Shown here piece after piece: positions 11,111 through 21,087 of a stretch of DNA of 64,000 nucleotides (the first letter of the stretch is position 1; every line of letters starts with the position of its first letter). Below the pieces are notes generated by a model that had not been told where the DNA came from, searched no databases, and was given only the letters and a program-made list of their open reading frames with translations. The position numbers and the translations under genes are program-made. The DNA is taken from contig JBBPTG010000137.1 of assembly GCA_038093975.1 (NCBI GenBank), positions 1 to 64,000 on the forward strand, given 5' to 3'. The stretch comes from Chalciporus piperatus (lineage: Eukaryota > Basidiomycota > Agaricomycetes > Boletales > Boletaceae).

Positions 11111-11640
11111 GGGCCGATGCAGTCATTTTAATGTGTAGGAATGGGCCGATATACCTAGTGTTACTAGGTAGGAATGGGCCAATGTCTAGTGTGTTGATGT
11201 GTAGGGATGGGCCGATGCAGTCATTTTAATGTGTAGGAATGGGCCAATATACCTAGTGTTACTAGGTAGGAATGGGCTGATGCAAAGTTTGTCACTAGTT
11301 AGGGGTGGGCCGATGCATTGAGCCTCAATGCGTAGGAATGGGCTGATGCAATCAGTGTCAATGTGTAGGGATGGGCCAATGGGTTGAGCCTCAATGCGTA
11401 GGAATGGGCTGATGCAATCAGTGTCAATGTGTTGGAATGGCCCAATGGGTTGAGCCTCAATGCATAGGAATGGGCCGATATACCTATTGTCACTAGGTAG
11501 GAATGCGCCGATGAATTGAGCCTCAATGCGTAGGAATGGGCCGATGCATTGATTGTAAATATGTAGGAACAGGCTAATGCAAACCTTGTCCTTGAGTAGG
11601 CATGGGCTGATCCAAAGCAAGCCACTAGGCATACTCCGGA
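11040..11640. repeat. Left subterminal minisatellite
   Basis: About 18 head-to-tail monomers of roughly 33-37 bp share the core TAGG[A/G]ATGGGC[C/T]GATG with alternating spacers (CATTGAGCCTCAATG, ATCAGTGTCAATG, TACCTAGTGTTACTAGG). The spacers are themselves partly palindromic. The array is inverted relative to the one at 32676-33660 and 42301-42600. It gives long open frames in several registers, which are artefacts of repetition. Subterminal repeats of this kind are plausible transposase-binding sites, but that is inference. Confidence 0.85.
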
Positions 11641-11876
11641 ATCACTAAGAAGCTCTGATCAATCAATCAAAGACCCTAAGTGATTCCCGAGGTCCAGACT
11701 CACCCTCGCTCAGCCAGCCCCATTGGCCAATCCTGACAGCCGACTGAAGATTCAGATCGCCTTCCAATCATCTGAATCTATATCTAACATCGCCATGGAC
11801 CCCTCTAGCAGCCGAAATGCTCTCGAATATCTTGCTTGCCCACAGCTCAGGGAGATCGACGATCTCGCCCATCGTC

Positions 11877-12330
11877 TGTTACAGTATTTAAAAACTTTTC
11901 AAACTTTTGCCTACAACAGTATTCGAACTCTGGACTTTGTCTACAACTTAGGGGTCAAGCCGGATTCATCTTTATCCGCTCCGGTAGTCCCTGTAGCATT
12001 ACGTAAACTATTACATAATCAGGTCACGTGACAAAGGTCCAGACTTAGATGAGTCAGCAATGATGTCATGGCCTAGACCCTAATCTGTGCCTGGTACCTT
12101 TTCTTATCATCGTCCCATTTACCTTATCTACCTTTTCCCTTGTGTTTTCCTTATTCGGCTGTTGGTCTGTGCGCACTTCTCAATAGTATATAAGTAGCCC
12201 TGTACTTATCACAGACCCCAGTCTAATCCATTTGTTGCTTCACCACAATTAAGCTTTAGTACTCAGCATATTCCTTCGCAAGGCTTAGTGTTGCCTTAAG
12301 TCCCCGCTGTGTTGTGACTCAGTCATAACA
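11877..12330 (+). repeat. Family A solo LTR with 5-bp target duplication
   Basis: A 454-bp TGTTACAG...TCATAACA sequence collinear with the LTR at 4602-5057 in opposite orientation. It is flanked on both sides by TCGTC (11872-11876 and 12331-12335), the 5-bp duplication typical of LTR elements. It keeps the TATATAAG box and the AGTCTAATCCA transcript-start candidate. No internal sequence remains, so it arose by LTR-LTR recombination. Confidence 0.92.
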
Positions 12331-12562
12331 TCGTCGCACCTGGGCACACATGGTTTTGCAGGCAGCGGTACAAAGCTGTTCTTCAGATCGTCTATCATTC
12401 GACTGATCATCCTCTAGCTGACTGCAGGAATTATGTCTCCCAGTGCCTCCCCATTTTCCCCACCTGTCTTGGACGCCATCCGCGACTCACTGAACATAGT
12501 TGCGTCACGCGTCTCAGGGTTGGCCTCTGCTGCCAACCCACCGGCCCCCCCCGGCTCCCATA

Positions 12563-12746
12563 TGTTGAACGTAGCGTACATTCTTAGTATAGAAGGTAGT
12601 TACCACGCTTGTTCTATATCACATTCGGACTCAGTCGATCTGAGTTCCAATACAACTTGACTTGTAACCACAACGTTCGAAGTTACCCAACAACCTCAAC
12701 GCTAGGTAAGCACCAGAAGTAGTTCCTCATAGGAACCCTCTCAACA
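12563..12746 (+). repeat. 5' LTR of the copia element
   Basis: 184 bp, TGTTGAAC...TCTCAACA, matching 18070-18253. It is short for an LTR. I did not find a clear TATA box in it. Confidence 0.93.
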
Positions 12747-12758
12747 GGTTATGAGCCC
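12747..12758 (+). promoter_or_regulatory. Primer site matching the anticodon arm of initiator tRNA-Met
   Basis: Immediately after the 5' LTR is GGTTATGAGCCC. This is complementary to GGGCUCAUAACC, the anticodon stem-loop (CAU) of eukaryotic initiator tRNA-Met, and not to a tRNA 3' end. Drosophila copia is known to prime from a half-molecule of initiator tRNA-Met cut in the anticodon loop, and this site fits that mechanism. Confidence 0.7.
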
Positions 12759-13032
12759 TGGGTAGCTCAGCTGTGCGCGAAAGCGCCGCTGACTACTCTG
12801 GTGTTCTTGCCTAACAAGAACGTTTGGTCGCTCTGCGCGGTTTTACCGCCGGGCATCCCTCTGATGCGGTCACGCTCAGATGGGACATGACCACAATGAG
12901 TCAGATCCCATGGGGAGACTATGTCCCCCTAGGATATGGGCTCTGAGCGTTCACGCTGACGCAGTCTCACCCGCTCCCTTTTCTCCTCTTCGATTAAAGG
13001 CAACGCTGACGCATCATCCAACGCTAGATACT

Positions 13033-14628
13033 ATGTCTTCCGCACTCAAAGAGATCGCTCGCCTGAACGGGACCAACTATACTCGCTGGGCCGAGGAGAT
13101 GCAGGATTATATCCGCTCTCAAGGCTTGTGGCAGAAGGTTATGGTCCGCGCCATGCCCGCTGCCACTGATGTTCCGCCTGCAACCCAGGCGCAGATCGAT
13201 ACGTGGCAGGACGACGATGACAAGGTCCTCGGCTCCATACGCATGCGCCTAGAAACACACGTCGCTAGCCAGTTCCCTCTCGCTACTCATCCCGACTCCG
13301 TTCAACTCTGGAACGCGATCAAAACGCGTTACGACTCTACGTCCGACGCCGCCGCGTACTCAGAGATTCAGAAGATGCTCACTATCAACTTCCCCAAGGA
13401 AGACCATCCGGGGAAGACCTTCGCCGCTCTCAACAGCTCGTTCGCGAAGCTGAACACCCTTACGTACACGATCCCAGACAACATCCAGCGGATGTTCGTG
13501 TTGGCCAAGCTCCCCGCCTACGCCGACTATGTAGTTAAGTCAGTCAACGAGAGATCTGTCCCAACCATCGTCACCACCGCCACTCCCGCTGTCGCTGCAC
13601 CCACGCTGGTGCAAATCGAACAACGCGTCGTCGCTGCCTACCAGCAGCATATCTCCCGTCGTGTGCCGAAGAATGCGCAGCCTGCTCAGCAGGCAAATCA
13701 GATCTCCGCCATTAAGCGGAAGGGGGACGACCCCAAGTTTAATCAACAACAGGAGTCATCTGCCTCGCAGAAGCCGGACGGCGAGCAGAAGAAGAAGAAG
13801 CGCAGAGAAGGTAAACGCTCGGAGAAGGGCAAGAAGAAGCGCGCCGAACGTCGTGCCAATGCGAACGACGCATCTGCGTCCTTCGCCTTCTCCTCTTTCT
13901 CCAACGCTCCGGTACTCAGCCCGGCCTCCACCGTCTTCACCTCTCCCGTCGTCGACCCTCGCACCCTTGCGCACACTACTGGCGCCCACCAATATGGGCC
14001 TCCCGCATTCCCACACACCCAGAACGCCATCTCCCTAGCGGACCAGCTGGGTGTTACACCTACCATCGAGACTGTCCGTACGCTCGACCCCGTGGCTAAC
14101 CGCCACATCGACTACGAGACCAATCTCTCTCTCCCGCGTTCGCCCTTCTACAAGAAGGATGGCGCCTCTATGTCCTATCCGGTCAATGACCATAGGACTC
14201 TCCAGAACCAGCTCGGTGCGGCCTACTTCGGCCCCTCTGGTTTTTCCCGTATTCACGAGACCCCCTCCCGCTCTCTTCTAGAGCGCCTGGAGGAAACGAT
14301 CGAAGACGCGGAGATGGAGATCGCTTCCATCATGCCCCTCGACGAGGAGTATGAAGCGGAAAACGAGGATACCGTCTCCTTGGGCGACGAACTACCTGAC
14401 GAGTTTATCTCGCAGTACTTCGACTTTGGGGCCGCGAACATTTGGTCAGTCCCATTCCCGCTTTTTCTCTACACAGACACTGACGTGCGGTCTTCGCTTC
14501 AGAATTTTATATTGCGTAACAATATGTCTGATGTAGTAGATACGAATAAATCTGCTGCTACCCCGTTCTCTCTGTGTGATAACTGTAATAAGAACGATAA
14601 GGGCAAGGCAAAAAAGCGATGTATATGA
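13033..14628 (+). CDS. copia Gag
   Basis: The likely start is the ATG at 13033 (MSSALKEIARLNGTNYTRWAEEM), which opens the conserved copia Gag motif LNGTNYTRW; the frame is open further upstream to 12880 but that part looks like leader. About 531 residues. It has a UBN2-type gag domain in the first 200 residues, a Lys/Arg-rich tract (KKKKRREGKRSEKGKKKRAER) that could bind RNA, then a Ser/Pro-rich tail. A degenerate CDNC...C motif near the end stands where a CCHC knuckle would be expected. It forms the particle that packages the RNA. Pol lies in the +1 frame, overlapping the end of gag. Confidence 0.88.
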   Translation: MSSALKEIARLNGTNYTRWAEEMQDYIRSQGLWQKVMVRAMPAATDVPPATQAQIDTWQDDDDKVLGSIRMRLETHVASQFPLATHPDSVQLWNAIKTRYDSTSDAAAYSEIQKMLTINFPKEDHPGKTFAALNSSFAKLNTLTYTIPDNIQRMFVLAKLPAYADYVVKSVNERSVPTIVTTATPAVAAPTLVQIEQRVVAAYQQHISRRVPKNAQPAQQANQISAIKRKGDDPKFNQQQESSASQKPDGEQKKKKRREGKRSEKGKKKRAERRANANDASASFAFSSFSNAPVLSPASTVFTSPVVDPRTLAHTTGAHQYGPPAFPHTQNAISLADQLGVTPTIETVRTLDPVANRHIDYETNLSLPRSPFYKKDGASMSYPVNDHRTLQNQLGAAYFGPSGFSRIHETPSRSLLERLEETIEDAEMEIASIMPLDEEYEAENEDTVSLGDELPDEFISQYFDFGAANIWSVPFPLFLYTDTDVRSSLQNFILRNNMSDVVDTNKSAATPFSLCDNCNKNDKGKAKKRCI

Positions 14629-17600
14629 GACACCAGCAGACCTCTGGTTGCTAGATTCAGGGGCTTCAGCCCATTTTACAAATAATATGAACGATTTCGC
14701 TGAGTACAATGCTTTCACCAAGCCTGAGTACTCACAGACAGCGAACAGTCGTGCGCCAATTCTTGGCATCGGCACAGTGATTGTGGAGTTCAATGGGAAC
14801 ACCGTGCGGTTATCGCCGACCATATACATGCCCACTTGTAACATCAAGCTTATCTCGATGGGTACACTACTCAAAGATCAGTGTCTAACACTGAAAGCTG
14901 TTCCGAACGGTATCGAATTTCAAGATACCTGCATTAAAAAGACTATACTATCGTTTCACTCACATGGTCGTGATACCATGTACTGGATCAAAGCACCAAC
15001 CGTCAAACCACATGCCAAGCCTATAAGCATGGCCGCTGTGGACTACGACTTGCTACACCGCCGCCTCGGTCATCCCTCGCGTGACGTGCTAAAAGCCGCA
15101 CGCAAACATCTAAAAGATTTCCCGGACGTTGATATTCCGTCCAATCCTCCCATTTGTCCCGGTTGCGAACTCGGCAAACAGCCAAACAGGACATTTCCTC
15201 ATACTGAGACGCGTGCAAGCGCTCCTTTTGAGTTAATTCACTCCGATCTCAAGTCGTTTGAGATAGAATCGTACCATAAGTTTAAATACGCGGTTGTATT
15301 CTACGATGACTTCACATCGATGTCCTGGCTCGCCCTTATACGCACAAAGGACCAGACCCTTAAAATGGTCAAACAATTTATTGCTTTCGTCCGCACGCAG
15401 TACAACGCCAAAATAAAGGCTTGGAAATCCGATGCCGGAGGCGAATATACCTCCAAGGCATTCACGGAATACATGCGCGATGAAGGCATTCGTATTCAAC
15501 AGTCCGCCCCATACGCACATCAGCAGAACGGGCGTGCGGAACGCTTAATCCGCACATTAATGGACAAAGCACAGGCGATGCGTTTACACGCTTGCCTACC
15601 CGATTCTTACTGGGAATTCGCTTTAACGCATGCATCCCACGTGTACAATCGTACACCAATGGCTAGGTTGAACTGGAAGACTCCTATGGAGAAACTTACA
15701 GGGGAACAATCCTCCGTCTCCCACCTAAGAGTATTCGGATGTGGTGCATACGTGCATCTTCCCGATGAAACAAGGAAAGGGAAACTACAACCTAAGTCAC
15801 AATTAATGATTTATCTCGGTGTTGCCCCTGGTAGTGAGCGCAACTACATATTCATGCGCCCCAACAACTCCATGCACACGTCGGCACATGCCATCTTTGA
15901 TGAGCATTTGTTTCCTAAGTGTTCCGGTGCACGCCCTCACAGGCCCGTAAGTCACCCACCCACTGAAACACATCGACACACCGATGATGAAAACGAGTCT
16001 TCTGACTCTGACTCCTCTGACGATCAGTCTGATGCGGCTAGACCCGCCCCTGATCCCCAGCCAGCACCAGCACGCCCGGAAACCCCACCAGCACCTGCGC
16101 CTGCACCTCCTGTCACACCGCCATCTGCTCGTCCACCAGCTGGACCACCTGATGCCCCACCTCGCCGATCTCAACGTGAACGCCGACCCCCTACTCGTCC
16201 TGGGAACGTCTATGGCGAAGACCGCCATCCTTTACAACAAATTAAGGACATTGAGAAGAGATCTCGCTGGGAAAAGCTTATTGGACACGGCGAACCATCA
16301 CGAGAACCGCAGCGTGAACAACCGATCCCAGGTTCCATGCCCGACTCTGACCCTTCGGAAGACGAGATCGAACGCATAACCAGGGAAGGGGGAGAGGCAT
16401 TGATTAACTATCTTTGCTCTCGTGCTTATATTCCGGATGAAATGAGTAATCCCAACTATCATGAATGGAAATTCCGAGACATACTCAAACTTCCTGCCGA
16501 GGAACAAAAACTCTGGCGACAAGCCTGCGAAACAGAACTTCAGATGCTCAAAGATCGCAAGGTTTATGAGATTGTAGATCGACCAGCTGATCGTGAGATC
16601 ATTAAAAATCGCTGGGTATTCGATGTCAAGTCTGACGGTCGTAAACGCGCTCGCCTAGTAGCCAAAGGCTTCTCACAGGTTGAAGGCGTAGACTACGATC
16701 AGATCTTCTCCCCAGTTGTACGATACGAAATGGTGCGGTGCATGCTCGCCCTTTCTACACTAGAGGACTGGTACATCACCGGCCTCGACGTACGATCTGC
16801 CTATCTATACGGCAAACTGGAAGAGGAACTCTACATGGAGTTTCCTGAGGGTTATACACCACCCGATAAAAAAGGCAAAGTCCTAAGACTACTACGTGCA
16901 ATATACGGCCTCAAACAAGCAGGATTATCCTGGTGGCGCACGTTAGACAAGTCCATGGCTGAACTTGGCTTCACAAGGCTCAAGACTGACGCCGGCCTGT
17001 TCATATACCGCAATGGAAATGATATCGTCATTGTGATTGTTTACGTTGATGACGCCCTCTTCTGTGGACCTAACAAAGCTGTCGTAAACAAGCTAAAGGC
17101 CACATTCATGAAGACATGGGAATGTCGAGACCTCGGGGAACCCAAAGAGTTCCTTGGGATGAATCTTCGTCGAGAAGGCAGAAAGCTGCACATTGATCAG
17201 TGCAAATACCTCGACAAGGTGCTTGAACGCTTCGGCATGACAAATGCTAAGGCCGCACTCACTCCACTTCCTCAGGGTTATTACCCAGAGAAGAACGTTG
17301 CCCCCGTTAACTTCGAATTGCGGACGCGCTTTCAAACGGTGATAGGCTCGTTATTATACCTGATGTTAGGTACACGCCCAGACATCGCCTACGCAGTTAC
17401 CCAACTTGCAAGACAGTCTGCCAATCCTACTAAGGAGCACCTGGACAGGGCCATGTACGTATGTCGATACCTCGTTGGTACTCGTCTATACTCTCTTACC
17501 TTTAATGGTGCATCTGGCAATGGCATTTTTGCCTGTACCGACTCTGATTGGGGACAAGACCCCATCACTAGACACTCGCAGACAGGGTTTTTCCTGAAAC

Positions 17601-17998
17601 TCGTGGACGGTGCTTTCCTTTGGAATTCACACTTGCAGAGCTCTACCGCCCTCAACTCTACAGAAGCTGAGTATATGGCATTGAGTGATTGCACACGACA
17701 AGTATCCTGGATACACCACATGTTCTCTGAACTAGGTTATAAGCTAAAAGCTATACCAGTCTGTGGTGACAACCAAGAATCACTATTTATGGGTGAAAAT
17801 CCCGTTACCGAGAAGCGTAATAAACATATTCCACTACGGTACTTCTTTATACGTGACGCCGTAATGAAGTGGAAAGAAGTAGAACTTTTCTACATCCCCG
17901 GAACTGACAATCCCGCGGATATGTTGACAAAGAACCTCGGACATGTCAAGTTCGAGAAGTTCCGCTCACAACTCGGTCTGGTATTCTACACCAGTTGA
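14540..17998 (+). CDS. copia Pol (protease, integrase, reverse transcriptase, RNase H)
   Basis: The frame is open from 14540, after a stop at 14537-14539, and has no good ATG near its start, so it is probably made by a +1 shift from gag within the overlap 14540-14625. Domains in order: aspartic protease (WLLDSGASAHFTNN), GAG-pre-integrase (LLHRRLGHPS), integrase core with a DDE set (HSDLKSF, SDAGGEY, QNGRAERL), a Pro-rich acidic linker, copia-type reverse transcriptase (GLDVRSAYLYGKL; VYVDDALF) and RNase H (CTDSDWG...STAEAEYMALSD), ending ADMLTKNLG. All catalytic motifs are present. The domain order, with integrase before reverse transcriptase, defines Ty1/copia. Confidence 0.93.
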   Translation: MRINLLLPRSLCVITVIRTIRARQKSDVYETPADLWLLDSGASAHFTNNMNDFAEYNAFTKPEYSQTANSRAPILGIGTVIVEFNGNTVRLSPTIYMPTCNIKLISMGTLLKDQCLTLKAVPNGIEFQDTCIKKTILSFHSHGRDTMYWIKAPTVKPHAKPISMAAVDYDLLHRRLGHPSRDVLKAARKHLKDFPDVDIPSNPPICPGCELGKQPNRTFPHTETRASAPFELIHSDLKSFEIESYHKFKYAVVFYDDFTSMSWLALIRTKDQTLKMVKQFIAFVRTQYNAKIKAWKSDAGGEYTSKAFTEYMRDEGIRIQQSAPYAHQQNGRAERLIRTLMDKAQAMRLHACLPDSYWEFALTHASHVYNRTPMARLNWKTPMEKLTGEQSSVSHLRVFGCGAYVHLPDETRKGKLQPKSQLMIYLGVAPGSERNYIFMRPNNSMHTSAHAIFDEHLFPKCSGARPHRPVSHPPTETHRHTDDENESSDSDSSDDQSDAARPAPDPQPAPARPETPPAPAPAPPVTPPSARPPAGPPDAPPRRSQRERRPPTRPGNVYGEDRHPLQQIKDIEKRSRWEKLIGHGEPSREPQREQPIPGSMPDSDPSEDEIERITREGGEALINYLCSRAYIPDEMSNPNYHEWKFRDILKLPAEEQKLWRQACETELQMLKDRKVYEIVDRPADREIIKNRWVFDVKSDGRKRARLVAKGFSQVEGVDYDQIFSPVVRYEMVRCMLALSTLEDWYITGLDVRSAYLYGKLEEELYMEFPEGYTPPDKKGKVLRLLRAIYGLKQAGLSWWRTLDKSMAELGFTRLKTDAGLFIYRNGNDIVIVIVYVDDALFCGPNKAVVNKLKATFMKTWECRDLGEPKEFLGMNLRREGRKLHIDQCKYLDKVLERFGMTNAKAALTPLPQGYYPEKNVAPVNFELRTRFQTVIGSLLYLMLGTRPDIAYAVTQLARQSANPTKEHLDRAMYVCRYLVGTRLYSLTFNGASGNGIFACTDSDWGQDPITRHSQTGFFLKLVDGAFLWNSHLQSSTALNSTEAEYMALSDCTRQVSWIHHMFSELGYKLKAIPVCGDNQESLFMGENPVTEKRNKHIPLRYFFIRDAVMKWKEVELFYIPGTDNPADMLTKNLGHVKFEKFRSQLGLVFYTS

Positions 17999-18060
17999 TC
18001 TCGCTGATACCTATCATGCGGAAGTCCTCATTTATGCTTACGTGTCTCCGTACACTTAGC

Positions 18061-18069
18061 AAGGGGGAG
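18061..18069 (+). promoter_or_regulatory. Polypurine tract of the copia element
   Basis: AAGGGGGAG lies directly before the 3' LTR (TGTTGAAC at 18070). It would prime plus-strand DNA synthesis. Confidence 0.85.
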
Positions 18070-18253
18070 TGTTGAACGTAGCGTACATTCTTAGTATAGA
18101 AGGTAGTTACCACGCTTGTTCTATATCACATTCGGACTCAGTCGATCTGAGTTCCAATACAACTTGACTTGTAACCACAACGTTCGAAGTTACCCAACAA
18201 CCTCAACGCTAGGTAAGCACCAGAAGTAGTTCCTCATAGGAACCCTCTCAACA
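18070..18253 (+). repeat. 3' LTR of the copia element
   Basis: 184 bp, matching the 5' LTR, followed by the target duplication CCATA at 18254-18258. Confidence 0.93.
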
Positions 18254-18905
18254 CCATAGGCCCATCAACCCCTCGGCCAATTCTTCAGTCACCTGTTGAT
18301 CTTCCTCTCGCTGGACCATCGAACCTACAGCTGCCACCTAGGGGCCTTGAGGCTGTATTGGGAATGGAGGTTCAAAGTAGAGAGCTATGTGAACAGTGTC
18401 AGGCAGCCGACGAGCTCGTGTGCAATGGAGGCTCATTGGCTCTGCCCTGTCATCGGTGCCTTGCTGAGGGTCTGCCATGTAGTATGTCCACCCCTACACA
18501 GACCCTGCCCACCAGCTTGAGAAAGCGGCCGAGGAACCATTGTGAGTCAGCTAGTTACTTCTCCTCTTCATCGGCTCACAATCTTTGCAGAATACTTTGT
18601 TATGCTTCTTAGATACATGCTCATGCGTATGTTTCATTCTCATCGTGCATTTCGACTACAATGTACTGTAATATTAGGTTTCCTCAATGTTGAGTGTTTA
18701 TCAGGGCCGGCTGCATTTGCTCACTGTGATACGAGTTTCGGCTGGGGTACATGTTCTTTGGCTGGCATATTTAAAATCTTCTACCTATCCCCAGACTCTT
18801 CTGCATGGGTTCTACCCTCCTGCTCACGAATCCATTGGGTGAGCATTATCAACCCTCTCGCCCTGTTCCATGTCAGCACCAAGCTTCTATTCATTTCTCA
18901 TAAAG

Positions 18906-19789
18906 TCATGGCTGCCTCCACAAATTGCCCATGCAAGCTCTGTTGCATCTCGTCGATGTCGCCCTGAAGCCCAGAGCTATTATCAGCATTCTGAGCAAGG
19001 GCGAGCGGTCCCTATTCCAGATTTTGAGTACCCATAGTGCTAACCCAAGATACTTCTGGTAACTCACCCCGAAGAAAGCCTCTGCCGGCCCGATGAAGTC
19101 CCCGAACTCCTGCCGACGATAGTCACCAGGCAGGCCATTGCTGCCTTCTAACCACCACTTGTGCTGCAAATCCATGGCCGACAATGCTCGGCCGCACCTC
19201 AGCGATGTTTGTTGCATTATATGCAATTGGCTCCCAGGTGTCATTGAAATTTCCTGGCGGAGCTGGCCATCCTCTAGATCGCTCACAATAATCAGCAAGA
19301 TGACCCGATCCAACAGAGGGATGTGTGGCAGATCGTTGTGAGCGATTGATTTGTATGCCATCAACCGATTCACTACAGCCTATTGTTTGGCTGTTAACAA
19401 TCCTGCAGGAAGTGTGCAAATCCATACTCACCACTTCCTCCCTCAGGGAGACCATTGCTGCAGGAGGCCATTGTCCTGCCTCTCCAATGGCTGCCTGTAA
19501 TCTGCAGCCGAAGTACACCAACAAAGTGTATGTTTCAACTTTAGTGAGCATCGGATGTTTGATGGAGAAGGCTGACTTTCGGCCAGCCTATCTTTGCTCC
19601 AGAGTTCAAGCACATGGGTTTCCCACGCCTGTCATGGATGTATTCCCAAAGTGTCGGCCGGATATTGATAGCCCATTGGACCCGAGGAACTGACCCGACG
19701 GCCCCGAAGGACCCGCAGACGCTCCCATTTCTACCTATCTGTCGAGGGTTACACCACGACTCCCTTGATTCACTATGGACCCACCTCAT
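18906..19789 (-). CDS. Unknown minus-strand gene of the KDZ element (model uncertain)
   Basis: Several minus-strand frames look coding and are probably exons of one gene running from near 19789 towards 18906. They include SVPRVQWAINIRPTLWEYI, RRGKPMCLNSGAKIGWPKV, LREEVVSMDLHTSCRIVN, and either PPGNFNDTWEPIAYNATNI or DYRRQEFGDFIGPAEAFFG in overlapping frames. Joins are not clear: one stop follows HQTSDAH near 19555, where an intron may lie. The 5' end overlaps the TET start (19775) on the other strand, so either the true start is further in or the two share a very tight divergent promoter. I do not recognise the family. It may be decayed. Confidence 0.4.
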
Positions 19790-21086
19790 GTTACCTCCGA
19801 GGAATTAACTGATACCAACTTCGCCCTCTATCTCAACGATCTGTTGGCAACCTATGTCCAGGCACGTTTTCGGGAGGAGGTGCTGCGCTTCCGCAATCAA
19901 ACCACCGAACCTGTCTTGCCAGATGTTCGGATTCCTGTTAATGCTGTCATTGAGGCCGAACGCATGGTGGTTGCGATGGTTTCAGCCTTCAGCCGTCCAG
20001 GCAAGCTATTTTCCATGAAAGGCCATTCAGGCAGCTGATGTTCGGCCGCAGTCCGCCTGGATATTCAAGCAGAACAACTTGCATCGGTTCTGGGATATAT
20101 CGAGTCTGGCATAAATCCAGATCACGAACAAAGGATTTCCGAGCGGCTTCCCTCCCTTCCGACCACTTTCATAGATTCGCCTTGCATTCTCACAGATCAA
20201 GCTGGCCGCATCCTACTTTGGTATCTCCCATTCCCGCTCACCTCTGAATTTCAGGTAGGCCTAGTCTGCTGAATGTGTCTTTTTAAGCCTCACTCGGCTG
20301 CCTAGTCATGGGTGCATAACACTCTGCCTGCAATCCAACCGCTTCTCCAATCCACCATCACAACCCCGCTGTCATCGTGTCATGGTTGGCAGACAGCCAA
20401 TGCCCTCTTTTCCCAGGAGGCTGCATTCCAGGGGTCATTGAACATCTCACCTGGCTGGTTTCCCCAAGCTCATAATGTATGGCCAATTCACCTTGATTTA
20501 TTCAATTCAACGACCTGATCTCTTGCAGGCCAGTAACTCAAGTCCAGTGCCATCTGTCAACCTAGCAGACCCGAGCCTTGCGGCTTGGTTAGAAGACATG
20601 TTGGTCCCAAACGCGATCCTCTCGGCCGCCTACAGTATTATGCATCCCAGGGCTTACCAATCTGCAAGGGTGGCTCAGGGAAGGTTGGCCACATGGGCCT
20701 TAACGAGCGGCCGCACGGAGATGACTGCCATCATGAGGCAGTGGGGCTCGGTCTTCAATGCCATGTCGGTCATGGTCAATCGAGCGACTCCTTTGCATCG
20801 AGACTCGGGATCTATGTCACAGGGGTTAGATCTGCTGGCATCCTTTGGTGACTATGATCCTGGCTTAACAATGGAGCTGCCTACGCTCGGCATGACCCTT
20901 TATTACCCTCCAGGCACCGTGGTAGCATTTTCTGGGTGGATCATCCGGCATGGAGTTCCTGTGGTTCAAGGAAGTCGGGTTTGCTTGGCATACTACATGA
21001 GGGAGAACGTTCAACAGGCCATGAACCTCTTCGATGTAGATTGGGTCAATGTAGATGACGTAGAAAATCTTGTCCACCGTACTTGA
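19775..21086 (+). CDS. TET/JBP-family DNA base dioxygenase
   Basis: Four exons: 19775-19994, 20052-20254, 20306-20476 and 20529-21086. All introns are GT-AG and 51-57 bp. They join to an open 383-residue protein, and removing intron 1 also removes an in-frame TGA at 20036-20038. The family is 2-oxoglutarate/Fe(II) dioxygenases that oxidise 5-methylcytosine (TET) or thymine (JBP) in DNA in the nucleus. Visible motifs: the conserved RILLWYLP segment in exon 2, NISPGWFPQ in exon 3, and the double-stranded beta-helix core in exon 4 with HxD (LHRDSGS, His288 and Asp290), the distal His339 in FSGWIIRHGVP, and Arg348 nine residues later (GSRVCLAYYMREN) for 2-oxoglutarate. The metal and cofactor residues are all present. 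It converges on the KDZ transposase. Basidiomycete TET/JBP genes are known to travel with KDZ transposons. Confidence 0.88.
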
Positions 21087-21087
21087 A

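Larger units (their letters stand above)
12563..18253 (+). mobile_element. Complete Ty1/copia retrotransposon
   Basis: 5691 bp with 184-bp LTRs at both ends, identical over their length as far as I can compare, and a perfect 5-bp target duplication CCATA (12558-12562 and 18254-18258). Order: LTR, primer site, gag, pol (protease, integrase, reverse transcriptase, RNase H), polypurine tract, LTR. Both ORFs are open. Like-for-like LTRs and open frames indicate a recent insertion. It lies inside the zinc-cluster gene of the KDZ transposon. Confidence 0.95.
11796..18612 (+). pseudogene. KDZ accessory zinc-cluster gene, split by a solo LTR and a copia element
   Basis: Once both insertions are set aside the exons join: MDPSSSRNALEYL... 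from 11796, a short intron before 12430, then MSPSASPFSPPVLDAIRDS..., resuming after the copia element at 18259 (IGPSTPRPILQSP) with a six-cysteine cluster spaced C-X2-C-X7-C-X8-C-X2-C-X6-C and a basic RKRPRNH end. The solo LTR (11877-12330) is flanked by TCGTC and the copia element by CCATA, so the target of each is clear. The frame before and after the copia insertion agrees only if the C8 run at 12545-12552 is read as seven, so there is probably also a one-base change. The cluster resembles that of accessory gene 1. Function unknown, DNA binding possible. Either the stop at 18612 or one just after a possible intron at 18540 ends the frame. Confidence 0.6.

Noticed and set aside
11040..11640. 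Regular repeats that could suggest a CRISPR array or long coding ORFs of period 11-12 residues
   Set aside because: The spacers are not unique, monomers are head-to-tail variants of one another, and the organism is eukaryotic. The open frames exist in several registers and follow from the repeat.
12880..13032. Upstream extension of copia gag
   Set aside because: The frame is open, but the conserved domain begins right at the ATG at 13033 and the upstream part resembles leader sequence.
20036..20038. In-frame TGA in the TET gene
   Set aside because: It is removed by the 57-bp intron 19995-20051, after which the frame continues into conserved TET/JBP sequence.
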